A stretch of DNA of 64,000 bases from Micromonospora thermarum (GTDB lineage: Bacteria > Actinomycetota > Actinomycetes > Mycobacteriales > Micromonosporaceae): assembly GCF_012034245.1 (NCBI RefSeq), contig NZ_JAATEO010000014.1, forward strand, positions 62,001 through 126,000. The letters are read 5' to 3'. The position numbers and the translations under genes were made by a program. This document shows positions 1-9,606 of the stretch, piece by piece; position 1 is the first letter of the stretch; the number at the start of each line of letters is the position of its first letter. Under the pieces are notes generated by a model, which ran no database searches, was not told the DNA's origin, and worked only from the letters and a program-made list of their open reading frames with translations.

Positions 1-1008
1 CTGGAGGACCCGTACATCCTGATCACCACGCAGAAGATCTCGGCGATCGAGGAGCTGCTGCCGCTGCTGGAGAAGGTCCTCCAGAACAACAAGCCGCTGC
101 TCATCATCGCCGAGGACGTCGAGGGTCAGGCGCTGTCCACCCTGGTGGTCAACGCGATCCGCAAGACCCTCAAGGTCTGCGCGGTGAAGGCCCCCGGCTT
201 CGGCGACCGCCGCAAGGCGATGCTCCAGGACATCGCGATCCTCACCGGCGCCGAGCTGGTCGCCCCGGAGCTGGGCTACAAGCTCGACCAGGTCGGCCTC
301 GAGGTGCTCGGCACCGCCCGTCGTGTGGTGGTCGACAAGGAGAACACCACGATCGTCGACGGTGGCGGCCAGGCCGCCGACGTCGCCGACCGGGTCGCCC
401 AGATCCGCAAGGAGATCGAGGCCTCGGACTCCGAGTGGGACCGGGAGAAGCTCGCCGAGCGGCTGGCCAAGCTCTCCGGCGGCATCGCCGTCGTCAAGGC
501 CGGCGCGGCCACCGAGGTCGAGATGAAGGAGCGCAAGCACCGCATCGAGGACGCCATCGCCGCGACCAAGGCCGCGGTGGAGGAGGGTACGGTGCCCGGC
601 GGCGGTGCCGCCCTGGCCCAGATCCTGCCGGTGCTCGACGACGACCTCGGCTTCACCGGTGACGAGAAGGTCGGTGTCTCGATCGTCCGCAAGTCGCTGG
701 TCGAGCCGCTGCGCTGGATCGCCCAGAACGCCGGCCACGACGGCTACGTGGTGGTGCAGAAGGTCGCCGGCAAGGAGTGGGGCCACGGCCTCAACGCGGC
801 CACCGGCGAGTACGTCGACATGACCAAGGCCGGCATCCTCGACCCGGTGAAGGTGACCCGCAACGCGGTCACCAACGCCGCGTCCATCGCCGGTCTGCTG
901 CTCACCACGGAGAGCCTCGTGGTGGAGAAGCCGAAGGAGGCGGAGCCAGCCGCGGGCGGTCACGGCCACGGTCACGGCCACAGCCACCAGCACGGCCCGG
1001 GCTTCTGA
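1..1008 (+). CDS. groEL1: chaperonin GroEL (GroEL1 type), 3' part
   Basis: This is the C-terminal part of a 60-kDa chaperonin. The window opens in frame inside the gene, so the start lies outside. GroEL folds cytosolic proteins in an ATP-driven double ring. The visible part carries conserved chaperonin stretches: [10 protein letters not shown] in the apical domain, then [12 protein letters not shown] and the equatorial C-terminal region. The protein ends in a His-rich tail with alternating Gly-His ([16 protein letters not shown]) instead of the Gly-Met tail of housekeeping GroEL. That tail is typical of the actinobacterial GroEL1 paralogue encoded next to groES. The following whiD/whiB3 gene keeps the order known from Mycobacterium and Streptomyces. 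The His tail may bind metal; this is inferred. Confidence 0.97.
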   Translation: MEDPYILITTQKISAIEELLPLLEKVLQNNKPLLIIAEDVEGQALSTLVVNAIRKTLKVCAVKAPGFGDRRKAMLQDIAILTGAELVAPELGYKLDQVGLEVLGTARRVVVDKENTTIVDGGGQAADVADRVAQIRKEIEASDSEWDREKLAERLAKLSGGIAVVKAGAATEVEMKERKHRIEDAIAATKAAVEEGTVPGGGAALAQILPVLDDDLGFTGDEKVGVSIVRKSLVEPLRWIAQNAGHDGYVVVQKVAGKEWGHGLNAATGEYVDMTKAGILDPVKVTRNAVTNAASIAGLLLTTESLVVEKPKEAEPAAGGHGHGHGHSHQHGPGF

Positions 1009-1027
1009 CCCACGTCGTACGCCCGCT

Positions 1028-1060
1028 CGGGGCGCACCGCCACGCAGGCGGTGCGCCCCG
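1028..1060 (+). terminator. groEL1 terminator hairpin
   Basis: A perfect 14-bp inverted repeat (CGGGGCGCACCGCC and its complement) with a 5-nt loop begins 19 bp after the groEL1 stop. There is no strong T run, as is common for actinobacterial terminators. Confidence 0.7.
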
Positions 1061-1137
1061 ACGCGCTTTCCGGGGTGTGCTTACGGAACGCTGACGGCAC
1101 TACCGGGCCGCCGCTCCGATCGGAAACACTGGGCGGC

Positions 1138-2829
1138 GTGACCACGACGACGAGGCGCCACGCCGCCCTGGCCGGGGTGACCGCCGCGGCGGTGGCGCTC
1201 GGGTCGGCGGAACTCGTGGCGGTGCTGACCGGCCCGCGCTCGGCGCCGCTGGTCGCCGTCGGGGGCCTGGTCGTCGACACCGTGCCCGAGCCGCTCAAGC
1301 AGCTCGGCATCGCGCTGTTCGGCACGTACGACAAGATCGCGCTGCTGGTCGGGACGGCGCTGCTGCTGGCCAGCTTCGCCGCGCTGCTGGGCGTGGTGTC
1401 CCGGCGCCGGCTGGCCTACGGCCTCACCGGCGTCGCGGCGTTCACCGCCCTGGGGGTCGGGGCGGCCCTGACCCGGTCCGGCGCGAACGCCGCCGACGCC
1501 CTGCCGGCGCTGGTCGGGGGCGGCCTCGGCGCGGTGGTGCTCTGGGCGTTCGTCGCCGGCCCGCTGGAGCTGGACCCGTGGCCCTGGTCCCCACCCGCGC
1601 CACCCGCCGCGCCCCCGCCGCCGGCCGCGCCCGGGGTGACCGAGGCTGCTCCCGCCACGGCTGGCCCGGCGGCGCCGCCGGCCTCGGGCGGCCCGGCCGT
1701 GCTGCCGGCTCCGGACGGCCCGGGCCGGTGGCAGGCCGCCGCGGAGCCCGCGCCGCCGGGCCCGGAGTCGCGGCGGCGCTTTCTCGCCGCCACCGGGCTG
1801 CTGCTCGGTGCGGCCGGGGTGGCCGGGCTCGGCGGCCGCTGGCTGGCCGGCCGGCGTGGAGTGTCGGCGGCCCGCGACGCGGTGACGTTGCCGCCGCCCG
1901 CGTCCCCGGCGCCCGCCGTGCCGGCCGGCGCCGACCTCAGCGTGCCGCAGCTCGCGCCGTACGTCACCCCGAACACCGGGTTCTACCGGATCGACACCGC
2001 CCTGGTGGTGCCGCAGGTGGACCCGGCCACGTGGCGGCTGCGCATCCACGGCCGGGTACGCAACCCGATCACGCTCACCTTCGACGACCTGCTGGCCCGG
2101 CCGATGGTCGAGCGCTACGTGACCCTCGCCTGCGTCTCCAACGAGGTCGGCGGCGACCTGATCGGCAACGCGCGCTGGCTGGGCGTACCGCTGAAGGAAC
2201 TGCTGGACGAGGCGGAGCCGGAGGAGGGCGCCGACCAGGTCGTCGGGCGGTCGGTCGACGGCTGGACGTGCGGCACCCCGACGGCGGTGCTGCGGGACGG
2301 GCGGGACGCCCTGCTGGCGGTGGGCATGAACGGGGAGCCGCTGCCGGTCGAGCACGGCTTCCCGGCCCGCGTGGTGGTGCCCGGCCTCTACGGGTACGTG
2401 TCCGCCTGCAAATGGGTCACCGAGCTGGAGCTGACCAGCTTCGCGGACTTCGACGCGTACTGGGTGCCGCGGGGCTGGTCCGCCCAGGGGCCGATCAAGA
2501 CCCAGTCGCGGATCGACACCCCGCGCCCGCGCAACCGGCTGACCGCCGGACGGATCACCGTCGCCGGTGTGGCGTGGGCCCAGCACCGGGGCATCCGCCG
2601 GGTCGAGGTCCGGGTCGACGAGGGCCCGTGGCAGGAAGCGGATCTCGCCCCGGCGGTCTCGGTGGACACGTGGGTGCAGTGGTCGTGGCGCTGGGACGCG
2701 ACGCCGGGCGAGCACAAGCTGGAGGTGCGGGCCACGGACTCGACCGGCGAGACGCAGACCGCCCGGCGGACGGGGGTGGCCCCGGACGGTGCGACCGGCT
2801 GGCACACGGTCCGGGTGACCGTCCGCTGA
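1138..2829 (+). CDS. membrane-anchored sulfite-oxidase-family molybdopterin oxidoreductase
   Basis: A 563-aa protein of the oxidoreductase molybdopterin-binding (sulfite oxidase/YedY) family. Several hydrophobic segments fill the first ~150 residues, followed by a Pro/Ala-rich linker. An internal Tat-like motif, SRRRFLAATG, lies near residue 211 ahead of another hydrophobic stretch. The catalytic domain follows, with the presumed molybdenum ligand Cys332 in LACVSNEVGG, and then a C-terminal Mo-co dimerisation (Ig-like) domain. I see no heme-binding domain, so electrons must pass to an unseen partner. The substrate is unknown; sulfite or sulfoxides are only guesses. I chose GTG 1138 because the upstream in-frame extension overlaps the groEL1 terminator. 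AACACT ends 7 nt before this GTG, so the mRNA may be leaderless. Confidence 0.88.
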   Translation: MTTTTRRHAALAGVTAAAVALGSAELVAVLTGPRSAPLVAVGGLVVDTVPEPLKQLGIALFGTYDKIALLVGTALLLASFAALLGVVSRRRLAYGLTGVAAFTALGVGAALTRSGANAADALPALVGGGLGAVVLWAFVAGPLELDPWPWSPPAPPAAPPPPAAPGVTEAAPATAGPAAPPASGGPAVLPAPDGPGRWQAAAEPAPPGPESRRRFLAATGLLLGAAGVAGLGGRWLAGRRGVSAARDAVTLPPPASPAPAVPAGADLSVPQLAPYVTPNTGFYRIDTALVVPQVDPATWRLRIHGRVRNPITLTFDDLLARPMVERYVTLACVSNEVGGDLIGNARWLGVPLKELLDEAEPEEGADQVVGRSVDGWTCGTPTAVLRDGRDALLAVGMNGEPLPVEHGFPARVVVPGLYGYVSACKWVTELELTSFADFDAYWVPRGWSAQGPIKTQSRIDTPRPRNRLTAGRITVAGVAWAQHRGIRRVEVRVDEGPWQEADLAPAVSVDTWVQWSWRWDATPGEHKLEVRATDSTGETQTARRTGVAPDGATGWHTVRVTVR

Positions 2830-3002
2830 CCGTCCGGCACGGCACCGACCGCCGGCGGTCGGGACGGGTTCGCCGGTGCCCCTACCGGTGCCGGTCCGCC
2901 ACCCGACAGCGGACACCCCGGCACCCCGCCCACGCCCTTTTGAGCATGCGGGCGGGCGGGGCGGGCCGGAGGACGAACCGAGGGCGAGTGCCCTCCCCAC
3001 CA

Positions 3003-3033
3003 CGACGCCGCGCCCCGGTGGGGCGCGGCGTCG
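3003..3033. terminator. convergent terminator between oxidoreductase gene and whiD
   Basis: A perfect 14-bp stem (CGACGCCGCGCCCC and its complement) with a 3-nt loop lies between two converging genes, 20 bp past the whiD stop. It can serve both strands. Confidence 0.65.
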
Positions 3034-3053
3034 GAACGGTTCTCGGGCCGGAA

Positions 3054-3437
3054 TCAGGCGATCTTGCGCTGCGCGGGGACGGTCGACTTGTGCGGCCGGC
3101 CCAGGCGGGCCTCCAGCCGGGCGACGTCGACCCGCGTCTGCCGGCGGTCGGCCAGGTCCTCCCAGCCCAGGGCGAGCAGGCGCAGCCGCTCGGACTCGCT
3201 GAAGCCGCCCCACACGCCGTACGGCTCGCGGACGGAGAGCGCGTGCGCCGCGCACTCGGCCCGGACCGGGCAGGTGCGGCAGACGGCCTTGGCGCCCGAC
3301 TCCCGGCGCAGGCGGGAGGAGCCCCGCTCGCCGTCCGGGTGGAAGAACTGGGCGCTGTCCCGACCTCGGCACGCGCCGAGACGCTGCCAGTCCCAGAGGT
3401 CGACGATGGGTCCGGGAAGTCTACGTACGTTCGACAT
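3054..3437 (-). CDS. whiD: WhiB-family Fe-S transcription factor WhiD/WhiB3
   Basis: A 127-aa WhiB-like regulator. Cys23, Cys53, Cys56 and Cys62 give the C-X29-C-X2-C-X5-C ligand set for a [4Fe-4S] cluster. The turn motif EPYGVWGG and a basic C-terminal tail follow. The N-terminal LPGP and the FFHPDGERG block match Streptomyces WhiD and mycobacterial WhiB3 closely, and the position beside groEL1 and bldM is the same. WhiD acts in spore maturation in Streptomyces; WhiB3 is a redox-responsive regulator in Mycobacterium. The start at 3437 has a strong AAGGAGGGG site about 5 nt upstream. The longer in-frame N-terminus to 3593 is rejected because it lacks such a site and would overlap the regulatory region. 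Confidence 0.93.
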   Translation of the reverse strand: MSNVRRLPGPIVDLWDWQRLGACRGRDSAQFFHPDGERGSSRLRRESGAKAVCRTCPVRAECAAHALSVREPYGVWGGFSESERLRLLALGWEDLADRRQTRVDVARLEARLGRPHKSTVPAQRKIA

Positions 3438-3543
3438 CAGCACCCCTCCTTCCGCGCGGCACCGCGGAGTTCGCTGTGTTACCGGCGTCCACGCTGGCGC
3501 GCCGTGTCCGGCTCGACGTCCCGGTACCCGGGCTCGGCGCGGC

Positions 3544-3557
3544 TCACACTTCTGTGA
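3544..3557. promoter_or_regulatory. dyad TCACA-N4-TGTGA between whiD and bldM
   Basis: A perfect 5-bp inverted repeat (TCACACTTCTGTGA) lies near the middle of the 242-bp divergent whiD-bldM region, 107 bp from one start and 123 bp from the other. It could be an operator for either gene. The order is opposite to a CRP site (TGTGA-N6-TCACA). The binding protein is unknown. Confidence 0.35.
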
Positions 3558-3679
3558 TCCAAAACCTCGGACAACTCGCGGCATATGCCCCAACTGTCGG
3601 AAAAGTTCGGAGGATTGCCCGGAACCTCCTCCCGAGGGGAACCGCTCATGGTCTGCTCATGAGCGGAGAGGAGATCACT

Positions 3680-4504
3680 GTGCGTACGGTTCTCGTGTGC
3701 GTTCGGACGCCCTTGGCGGCGCAGCACCTGACCTCCGCGGCGGCGCGGCTGGGACTGTCCGGTGCGGTGCGGACCGCCGTCTCCGATCCCGAGGTGATGC
3801 TGCGGCTCGCGGAGCGTCCCGCCGACGTGGTGCTCGCCGACACGGCGCTCACCCGGCCGGACAGCGCCGGGTTCGTCCGCCGGGTGCTCGCCCGGGCGCC
3901 GCAGGCCGCCGTGCTGCTGCTCGGCGCCGAGGAGTCCGAGGCGGCCGCCGCGACGATCAGCGCCGGCGCCCGTGGACTCATCCAGGGCACCGACCACGAC
4001 CTCACCAGCGCGGTGGCGAAGGCCCTGCTGCTGCTCTCCGCCCCCGGGCGGACCAACCGGCACCGGGTCACCGACCCCGCGCGGGACGCCGCCTCCGTCG
4101 GCGGGCCGGCCCGCTCCACGCCGGCTGGCCGGGCCCCCACCGACCCGCCCCCGGCCTGGTCGGCCAACTCCACCGACCCGGCCGGCGGGCATCCGGCGGT
4201 GGTGCCCGTTCAGCGCGGTGACGATCCCGCCGAGCCGGCCGGCGAGCCGGAGGGGGCGGTGCCGGGCAACCAGCGCAACGGCTCCGCCGCCCGGAACGGG
4301 CGGGCGGCGATCGGACTGACCGAGCGCGAGCTGCAGGTGCTGCTGGGGATGGCGGAGGGCAAGAGCAACGCCGAGATCGGGCGCGAGCTGTTCGTCTCCG
4401 AGGACACGGTCAAGACCCACGCCCGGCGGCTCTTCCGCAAGCTCGGCGCGCGGGACCGCGCCCACGCGGTGGCCGCCGGCTTCCGTGCCGGGCTGGTGGC
4501 CTGA
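3680..4504 (+). CDS. bldM: BldM-type orphan response regulator with degenerate receiver
   Basis: A 274-aa protein. Residues 1-115 form a receiver-like domain. A ~90-residue Pro/Ala/Arg-rich linker follows, then a LuxR-type helix-turn-helix near the C-terminus (LTERELQVLLGMAEGKSNAE, SEDTVKTHARR). The DNA-binding end is nearly identical to Streptomyces BldM, which controls aerial development and pairs with WhiI. The gene sits beside whiD and guaB as bldM does. The receiver keeps an Asp where phosphorylation would occur (VVLADT) but has lost the N-terminal acidic pair (VLVCVR in place of VLVCDD) and the conserved Lys (GLIQG). Control by phosphorylation is therefore unlikely. GTG 3680 follows GGAGAGGAG by 6 nt; ATG 3659 is the alternative. 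Confidence 0.85.
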   Translation: MRTVLVCVRTPLAAQHLTSAAARLGLSGAVRTAVSDPEVMLRLAERPADVVLADTALTRPDSAGFVRRVLARAPQAAVLLLGAEESEAAAATISAGARGLIQGTDHDLTSAVAKALLLLSAPGRTNRHRVTDPARDAASVGGPARSTPAGRAPTDPPPAWSANSTDPAGGHPAVVPVQRGDDPAEPAGEPEGAVPGNQRNGSAARNGRAAIGLTERELQVLLGMAEGKSNAEIGRELFVSEDTVKTHARRLFRKLGARDRAHAVAAGFRAGLVA

Positions 4505-4511
4505 GCGGGCG

Positions 4512-4919
4512 TCAGCGCCCCGAGCCCGGCTCCTCGTCCGAGCCCTCGCTCAGCGTGTCGTGCACGCCGTCGGCGTACCCGCGGGCGTAGTCCCAGCTGA
4601 CGTAGTGGTCCGGATCCGGGTCGTACGCCGGCTCGTGCACCCGGGGACGGCCGGAGCTGAGCAGGTGGCGCAGGTTGCCCCGGAGCAGGTCCCAGTCGAA
4701 GTAGTGGGGCTCCCGGCAGTCCTCGCATTCGATGACCAGCCCGCGTACCCCGATCGGCGTCAGCAGGGCCTGGTAGATCTCCAGGTCGGCCAGGTCCTCA
4801 AGCACGTCCTGCCGCTCGACGTCGCTCAGCGGGTCGAGCGATTCGTCGCCGGGGTCGTGCAGGCCCGCTGCCGGATCGGCCGGGTCGCCGTTGAAGGGGT
4901 CGATGGGCTCGTCGTGCAC
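4512..4919 (-). CDS. DUF5319 family protein (Rv3412-like)
   Basis: A 135-aa acidic protein of unknown function, converging on bldM and divergent from guaB. It has a central ECEDCREPHYFDWDLL segment and a C-terminal DHYVSWDYARGYADG block typical of DUF5319. The closest named relative by length and neighbourhood is mycobacterial Rv3412, which also sits beside guaB2. No signal peptide or membrane span is visible. The GTG start at 4919 gives the family's usual length; an upstream in-frame extension to 5066 is Arg-rich and unlike the family. The pair of Cys (CEDC) could bind metal, but no second pair is present. Confidence 0.8.
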   Translation of the reverse strand: MHDEPIDPFNGDPADPAAGLHDPGDESLDPLSDVERQDVLEDLADLEIYQALLTPIGVRGLVIECEDCREPHYFDWDLLRGNLRHLLSSGRPRVHEPAYDPDPDHYVSWDYARGYADGVHDTLSEGSDEEPGSGR

Positions 4920-5074
4920 CCCCTCACCGTAGACCCAACACCTCGCCGACGCCTGCCCCCGGGCCGTGCGTGACCTGCCCCGCCACCGGCGGGGGCGGGG
5001 CGGGTCACTGGGTACGATGGGGCGACGCGCCGTCACCCGGCGTGCGCCGGTGCCCGCCCGCGCCACCTCGCTGA

Positions 5075-6667
<1,593 letters not shown>

Positions 6668-6697
6668 CCCACCACCCCCAACCACCTGGAGTCCCCC

Positions 6698-7816
6698 ATG
6701 CGTGACGTGGTCGAGATCGGGCTGGGCAAGACCGCGCAGCGCGGCTACCACCTGGACGACATCGCGATCGTGCCGAGCCGCCGCACCCGGGACGTCGACG
6801 ACGTCTCCACGGCCTGGCAGCTCGACGCGTACCAGTTCGGCATCCCCTGCGTCGGGCACCCGTCCGACGCGACGATGAGCCCGTCCTCGGCGGTGAAGCT
6901 GAGCCAGCTCGGCGGCCTCGGCGTGCTCAACGTGGAGGGTCTGTGGACCCGCTACGAGAACCCGACCAAGGTCCTTGAGGAGCTGGCCGGCCTCAACGAG
7001 GACGCGCGGCACACCAAGCGGCTCCAGGAGGTGTACGCCGAGCCGATCCGCCCCGACCTGATCGCCGAGCGGGTCCGCGAGCTGCGCGCCGGCGGCGGCA
7101 CGGTGGCCGTTCGGGTCTCCCCGCAGCACACCCTCGCGCTCGCCCCGGTCATCCTCGACGCCGGCGTCGACATCCTGGTCATCCAGGGCACCATCGTCTC
7201 CGCCGAGCACGTCTCGACGACCGAGGAGCCGCTCAACCTCAAGGAGTTCATCGCCGACCTGGACCTGCCGGTCATCGTCGGCGGCTGCACCGACTACAAG
7301 ACCGCCCTGCACCTGATGCGTACGGGCGCGGCCGGCGTCATCGTCGGCATCGGCGGCGACGACTGGTCCACGACCGACTCCGTGCTCGGCATCCGGGTGC
7401 CGATGGCCACCGCGATCGCCGACGCGGCGGCCGCGCGGCGCGACTACCTGGACGAGACCGGCGGCCGGTACGTGCACCTCATCGCCGACGGCGACGTCAT
7501 GACCTCGGGCGACATCGCCAAGGCCCTCGGCTGCGGGGCGGACGCGGTGATGCTCGGCGAGCCGCTGTCGCTGTGCGCGGAGGCGCCGGCCGGTGGCGCG
7601 TGGTGGCACTCGGCCGCCAGCCACCCGTCGCTGCCGCGCGGCGCGTTCGAGGTGGCCGGCGAGCCGCTCGGCTCGATGGAGCAGCTGCTCTTCGGCCCGG
7701 CCGACGAGCCGGACGGCCAGCTCAACCTGTTCGGCGGGCTGCGCCGCGCGATGGCCAAGTGCGGCTACCGCGACCTCAAGGAGTTCCAGAAGGTCGGCCT
7801 GGTCCTGGACCGCTGA
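6698..7816 (+). CDS. guaB3: GuaB3-type IMP dehydrogenase family protein
   Basis: A 372-aa protein of the IMPDH/GMP reductase fold without CBS domains, matching actinobacterial GuaB3 (Rv3410c) by sequence and by position after guaB. It keeps the barrel and phosphate-binding region ([21 protein letters not shown]). The loop that should hold the catalytic Cys reads GIGGDDWSTTDSVLG, near residues 215-225, with no Cys. Actinobacterial GuaB3 has no firmly assigned role; a cyanobacterial GuaB3 has been reported as an active IMPDH. Here a structural, regulatory or altered catalytic role is possible. The gene starts 30 bp after guaB with a CACCTGGAG site, so it is likely cotranscribed. Confidence 0.85.
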   Translation: MRDVVEIGLGKTAQRGYHLDDIAIVPSRRTRDVDDVSTAWQLDAYQFGIPCVGHPSDATMSPSSAVKLSQLGGLGVLNVEGLWTRYENPTKVLEELAGLNEDARHTKRLQEVYAEPIRPDLIAERVRELRAGGGTVAVRVSPQHTLALAPVILDAGVDILVIQGTIVSAEHVSTTEEPLNLKEFIADLDLPVIVGGCTDYKTALHLMRTGAAGVIVGIGGDDWSTTDSVLGIRVPMATAIADAAAARRDYLDETGGRYVHLIADGDVMTSGDIAKALGCGADAVMLGEPLSLCAEAPAGGAWWHSAASHPSLPRGAFEVAGEPLGSMEQLLFGPADEPDGQLNLFGGLRRAMAKCGYRDLKEFQKVGLVLDR

Positions 7817-7849
7817 CCCGAGAAGCACCGTACGCACCGGTCGCGCCGA

Positions 7850-7861
7850 TAGGCTCGACCG
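7850..7861 (+). promoter_or_regulatory. leaderless -10 element TAGGCT of the M1 peptidase gene
   Basis: TAGGCT (7850-7855) is followed by exactly 6 nt and then the GTG start. There is no Shine-Dalgarno sequence, so transcription probably begins at the start codon. The same layout occurs at 42014 and 58636. Confidence 0.55.
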
Positions 7862-9274
7862 GTGCGTCGTACTTCTGCCCCGGCTCGCCCGGCTCTGGCC
7901 GTGGCCGTCGCGGCGGCGGTCGTGCTCGCCGGCTGCCTCGCGTCCGGCCGGGACGACGACCGCTTCCACCCCGGCGCCGCCGAGATCGGTGACCCGTACG
8001 TCCCGGGGGCCGGCAACGGCGGGTACGACGTGGACAGCTACCGCCTCGCCGTCGACTACGACCCGCCCAGCGACCGGCTCTCCGGCCGGGCCGTGGTCAC
8101 CGCCACCGCCACCGAGCCGCTGTCCCGGTTCAACCTGGACCTGGTCGGGCTGGACGTGTCCACGGTGACCGTCGACGGCACCCGGGCCGAGCACCGCCGC
8201 GACGGCGACGAGCTGGTGGTGACCCCGGGGCGGGGGCTGGCCCGGGGGAGCCGGTTCACCGTCGAGGTGGCGTACGCCGGCGTCCCCACCGCCCGACCCG
8301 ACGGGCAACTGGGCAGCGGCGGCTTCCTGCACACCGACGACGGGGCGATCGCCCTCGGCCAGCCGTACTCGGCCGCCACCTGGTTCCCGGTCAACGACCA
8401 CCCCGCAGACAAGGCCACGTACGAGATCGAGGTGACCGTCCCGGACGGGCTGGAGGCGCTCAGCAACGGGGTGCCGGGCGAACGGACCAGCACGGGCGGC
8501 CGGACGACGTGGCGGTGGGCCGAGCGCACGCCGATGGCGAGCTATCTGAGCACGCTGGTGATCGGGGAGTACCGGGTGACCAGCGGCACCCACGCCGGGA
8601 AGCCGATCGTCACGGCGGTGCCGGAACGGCTGGCCGCGACCGGGCCGGAGGCGACCTCGCTGGCCCGCACCGCCGAGATCGCCGACTTCCTGGCCGGCCG
8701 GTTCGGGCCGTACCCGTTCGAGTCGTACGGCGGGATCGTGGTCACCGACCCGCGGGTGGGGTACGCGCTGGAGACCCAGTCCCGGCCGGTCTACGGGCCG
8801 GGCTTCTTCCGGGGCGGGCAGCCCAACCCCGCAGTGGTCACGCACGAGCTGGCGCACCAGTGGTTCGGCAACAGCGTCGCGGTGGCCCGCTGGCGCGACA
8901 TCTGGCTCAACGAGGGCTTCGCCACGTACGCCGAGTGGCTGTGGGAGGAGCACGACGGCGGCCGGACCGCGCAGCGGAACTTCGAGCTCCAGTACGCGAT
9001 GACCGACTGGTCGCGACCGACGCTCGACCCCGGACGGGGGCAGATGTTCGGCAGCGCCGTCTACAAGCGCGGCGCGCTGGCCGTGCACGCGCTGCGTCGT
9101 ACGGTCGGTGACGAGGCCTTCTTCACGATCCTTCGCACGTGGACGACCGAGCGGCGCGGCGGCAACGCCACCACCGACGACCTGGTCGCGCTCGCGGAGC
9201 GGGTCTCGGGGAAGAGCCTGCGGCCGCTCTTCGACGCCTGGCTGAGCGGGCGGACCGCGCCGGCCCTGCCGTGA
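7862..9274 (+). CDS. M1 family metallopeptidase, lipoprotein
   Basis: A 470-aa zinc aminopeptidase-like protein exported as a lipoprotein. The signal peptide ends in lipobox LAGC near residue 23. An aminopeptidase N-type N-terminal beta domain follows. The catalytic HELAHQW motif at about residue 328 and the second zinc ligand in NEGFATYAEW make the gluzincin HEXXH-X18-E set. The C-terminal domain is short compared with full aminopeptidase N (about 870 aa), as in the actinobacterial M1 subgroup. It probably trims peptides outside the membrane. The start at GTG 7862 fits the leaderless promoter. A stump of a second copy follows directly. Confidence 0.92.
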   Translation: MRRTSAPARPALAVAVAAAVVLAGCLASGRDDDRFHPGAAEIGDPYVPGAGNGGYDVDSYRLAVDYDPPSDRLSGRAVVTATATEPLSRFNLDLVGLDVSTVTVDGTRAEHRRDGDELVVTPGRGLARGSRFTVEVAYAGVPTARPDGQLGSGGFLHTDDGAIALGQPYSAATWFPVNDHPADKATYEIEVTVPDGLEALSNGVPGERTSTGGRTTWRWAERTPMASYLSTLVIGEYRVTSGTHAGKPIVTAVPERLAATGPEATSLARTAEIADFLAGRFGPYPFESYGGIVVTDPRVGYALETQSRPVYGPGFFRGGQPNPAVVTHELAHQWFGNSVAVARWRDIWLNEGFATYAEWLWEEHDGGRTAQRNFELQYAMTDWSRPTLDPGRGQMFGSAVYKRGALAVHALRRTVGDEAFFTILRTWTTERRGGNATTDDLVALAERVSGKSLRPLFDAWLSGRTAPALP

Positions 9275-9281
9275 CGGGTGC

Positions 9282-9566
9282 GTGATCGTCCATCGGTCCC
9301 CGCCGGGTAAGCCCGGGGTGAAGAACCTGTTCAGCGAATCGGTCTACGAGCGCGGTGCGATGACCGTGCACGCGCTCCGCGTGTCGGTCGGCGACAAGGC
9401 GTTCTTCGAGATCCTGAAGACCTGGGTGCAGGAGCAGCGGAACGCCACCGGCACCACGGAGGAGTTCGTGGAGCTCTCCGAGCGGATCTCCGGCAAGCAG
9501 TTGGACAAGCTCTTCGACGCGTGGCTGTACGGCACGAAGAAGCCCACCGCCCCCAAGCCGCTCTGA
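9282..9566 (+). pseudogene. 3' remnant of a second M1 peptidase gene
   Basis: Beginning 7 bp after the complete M1 gene and in another frame, this reading frame matches only the last ~75 residues of the M1 peptidase. SVYERGAMTVHAL, VGDKAFFEIL and the ERISGKQLDKLFDAWL block align with AVYKRGALAVHAL, VGDEAFFTIL and the corresponding C-terminal block upstream. No signal peptide or HEXXH region is present. The simplest reading is an old tandem duplication whose second copy lost its first ~85% by deletion. The sequences are diverged paralogues rather than a recent duplicate. Whether the remnant is translated is unknown. Confidence 0.75.
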
Positions 9567-9606
9567 GGTCGTCCCCGCCCCGCCGCCGCTCGGTGGCGGG
9601 GCGGGC

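Noticed and set aside
3544..3557. CRP-type site between whiD and bldM
   Set aside because: The half-sites are in the wrong order (TCACA then TGTGA) and spacing is 4, not 6.
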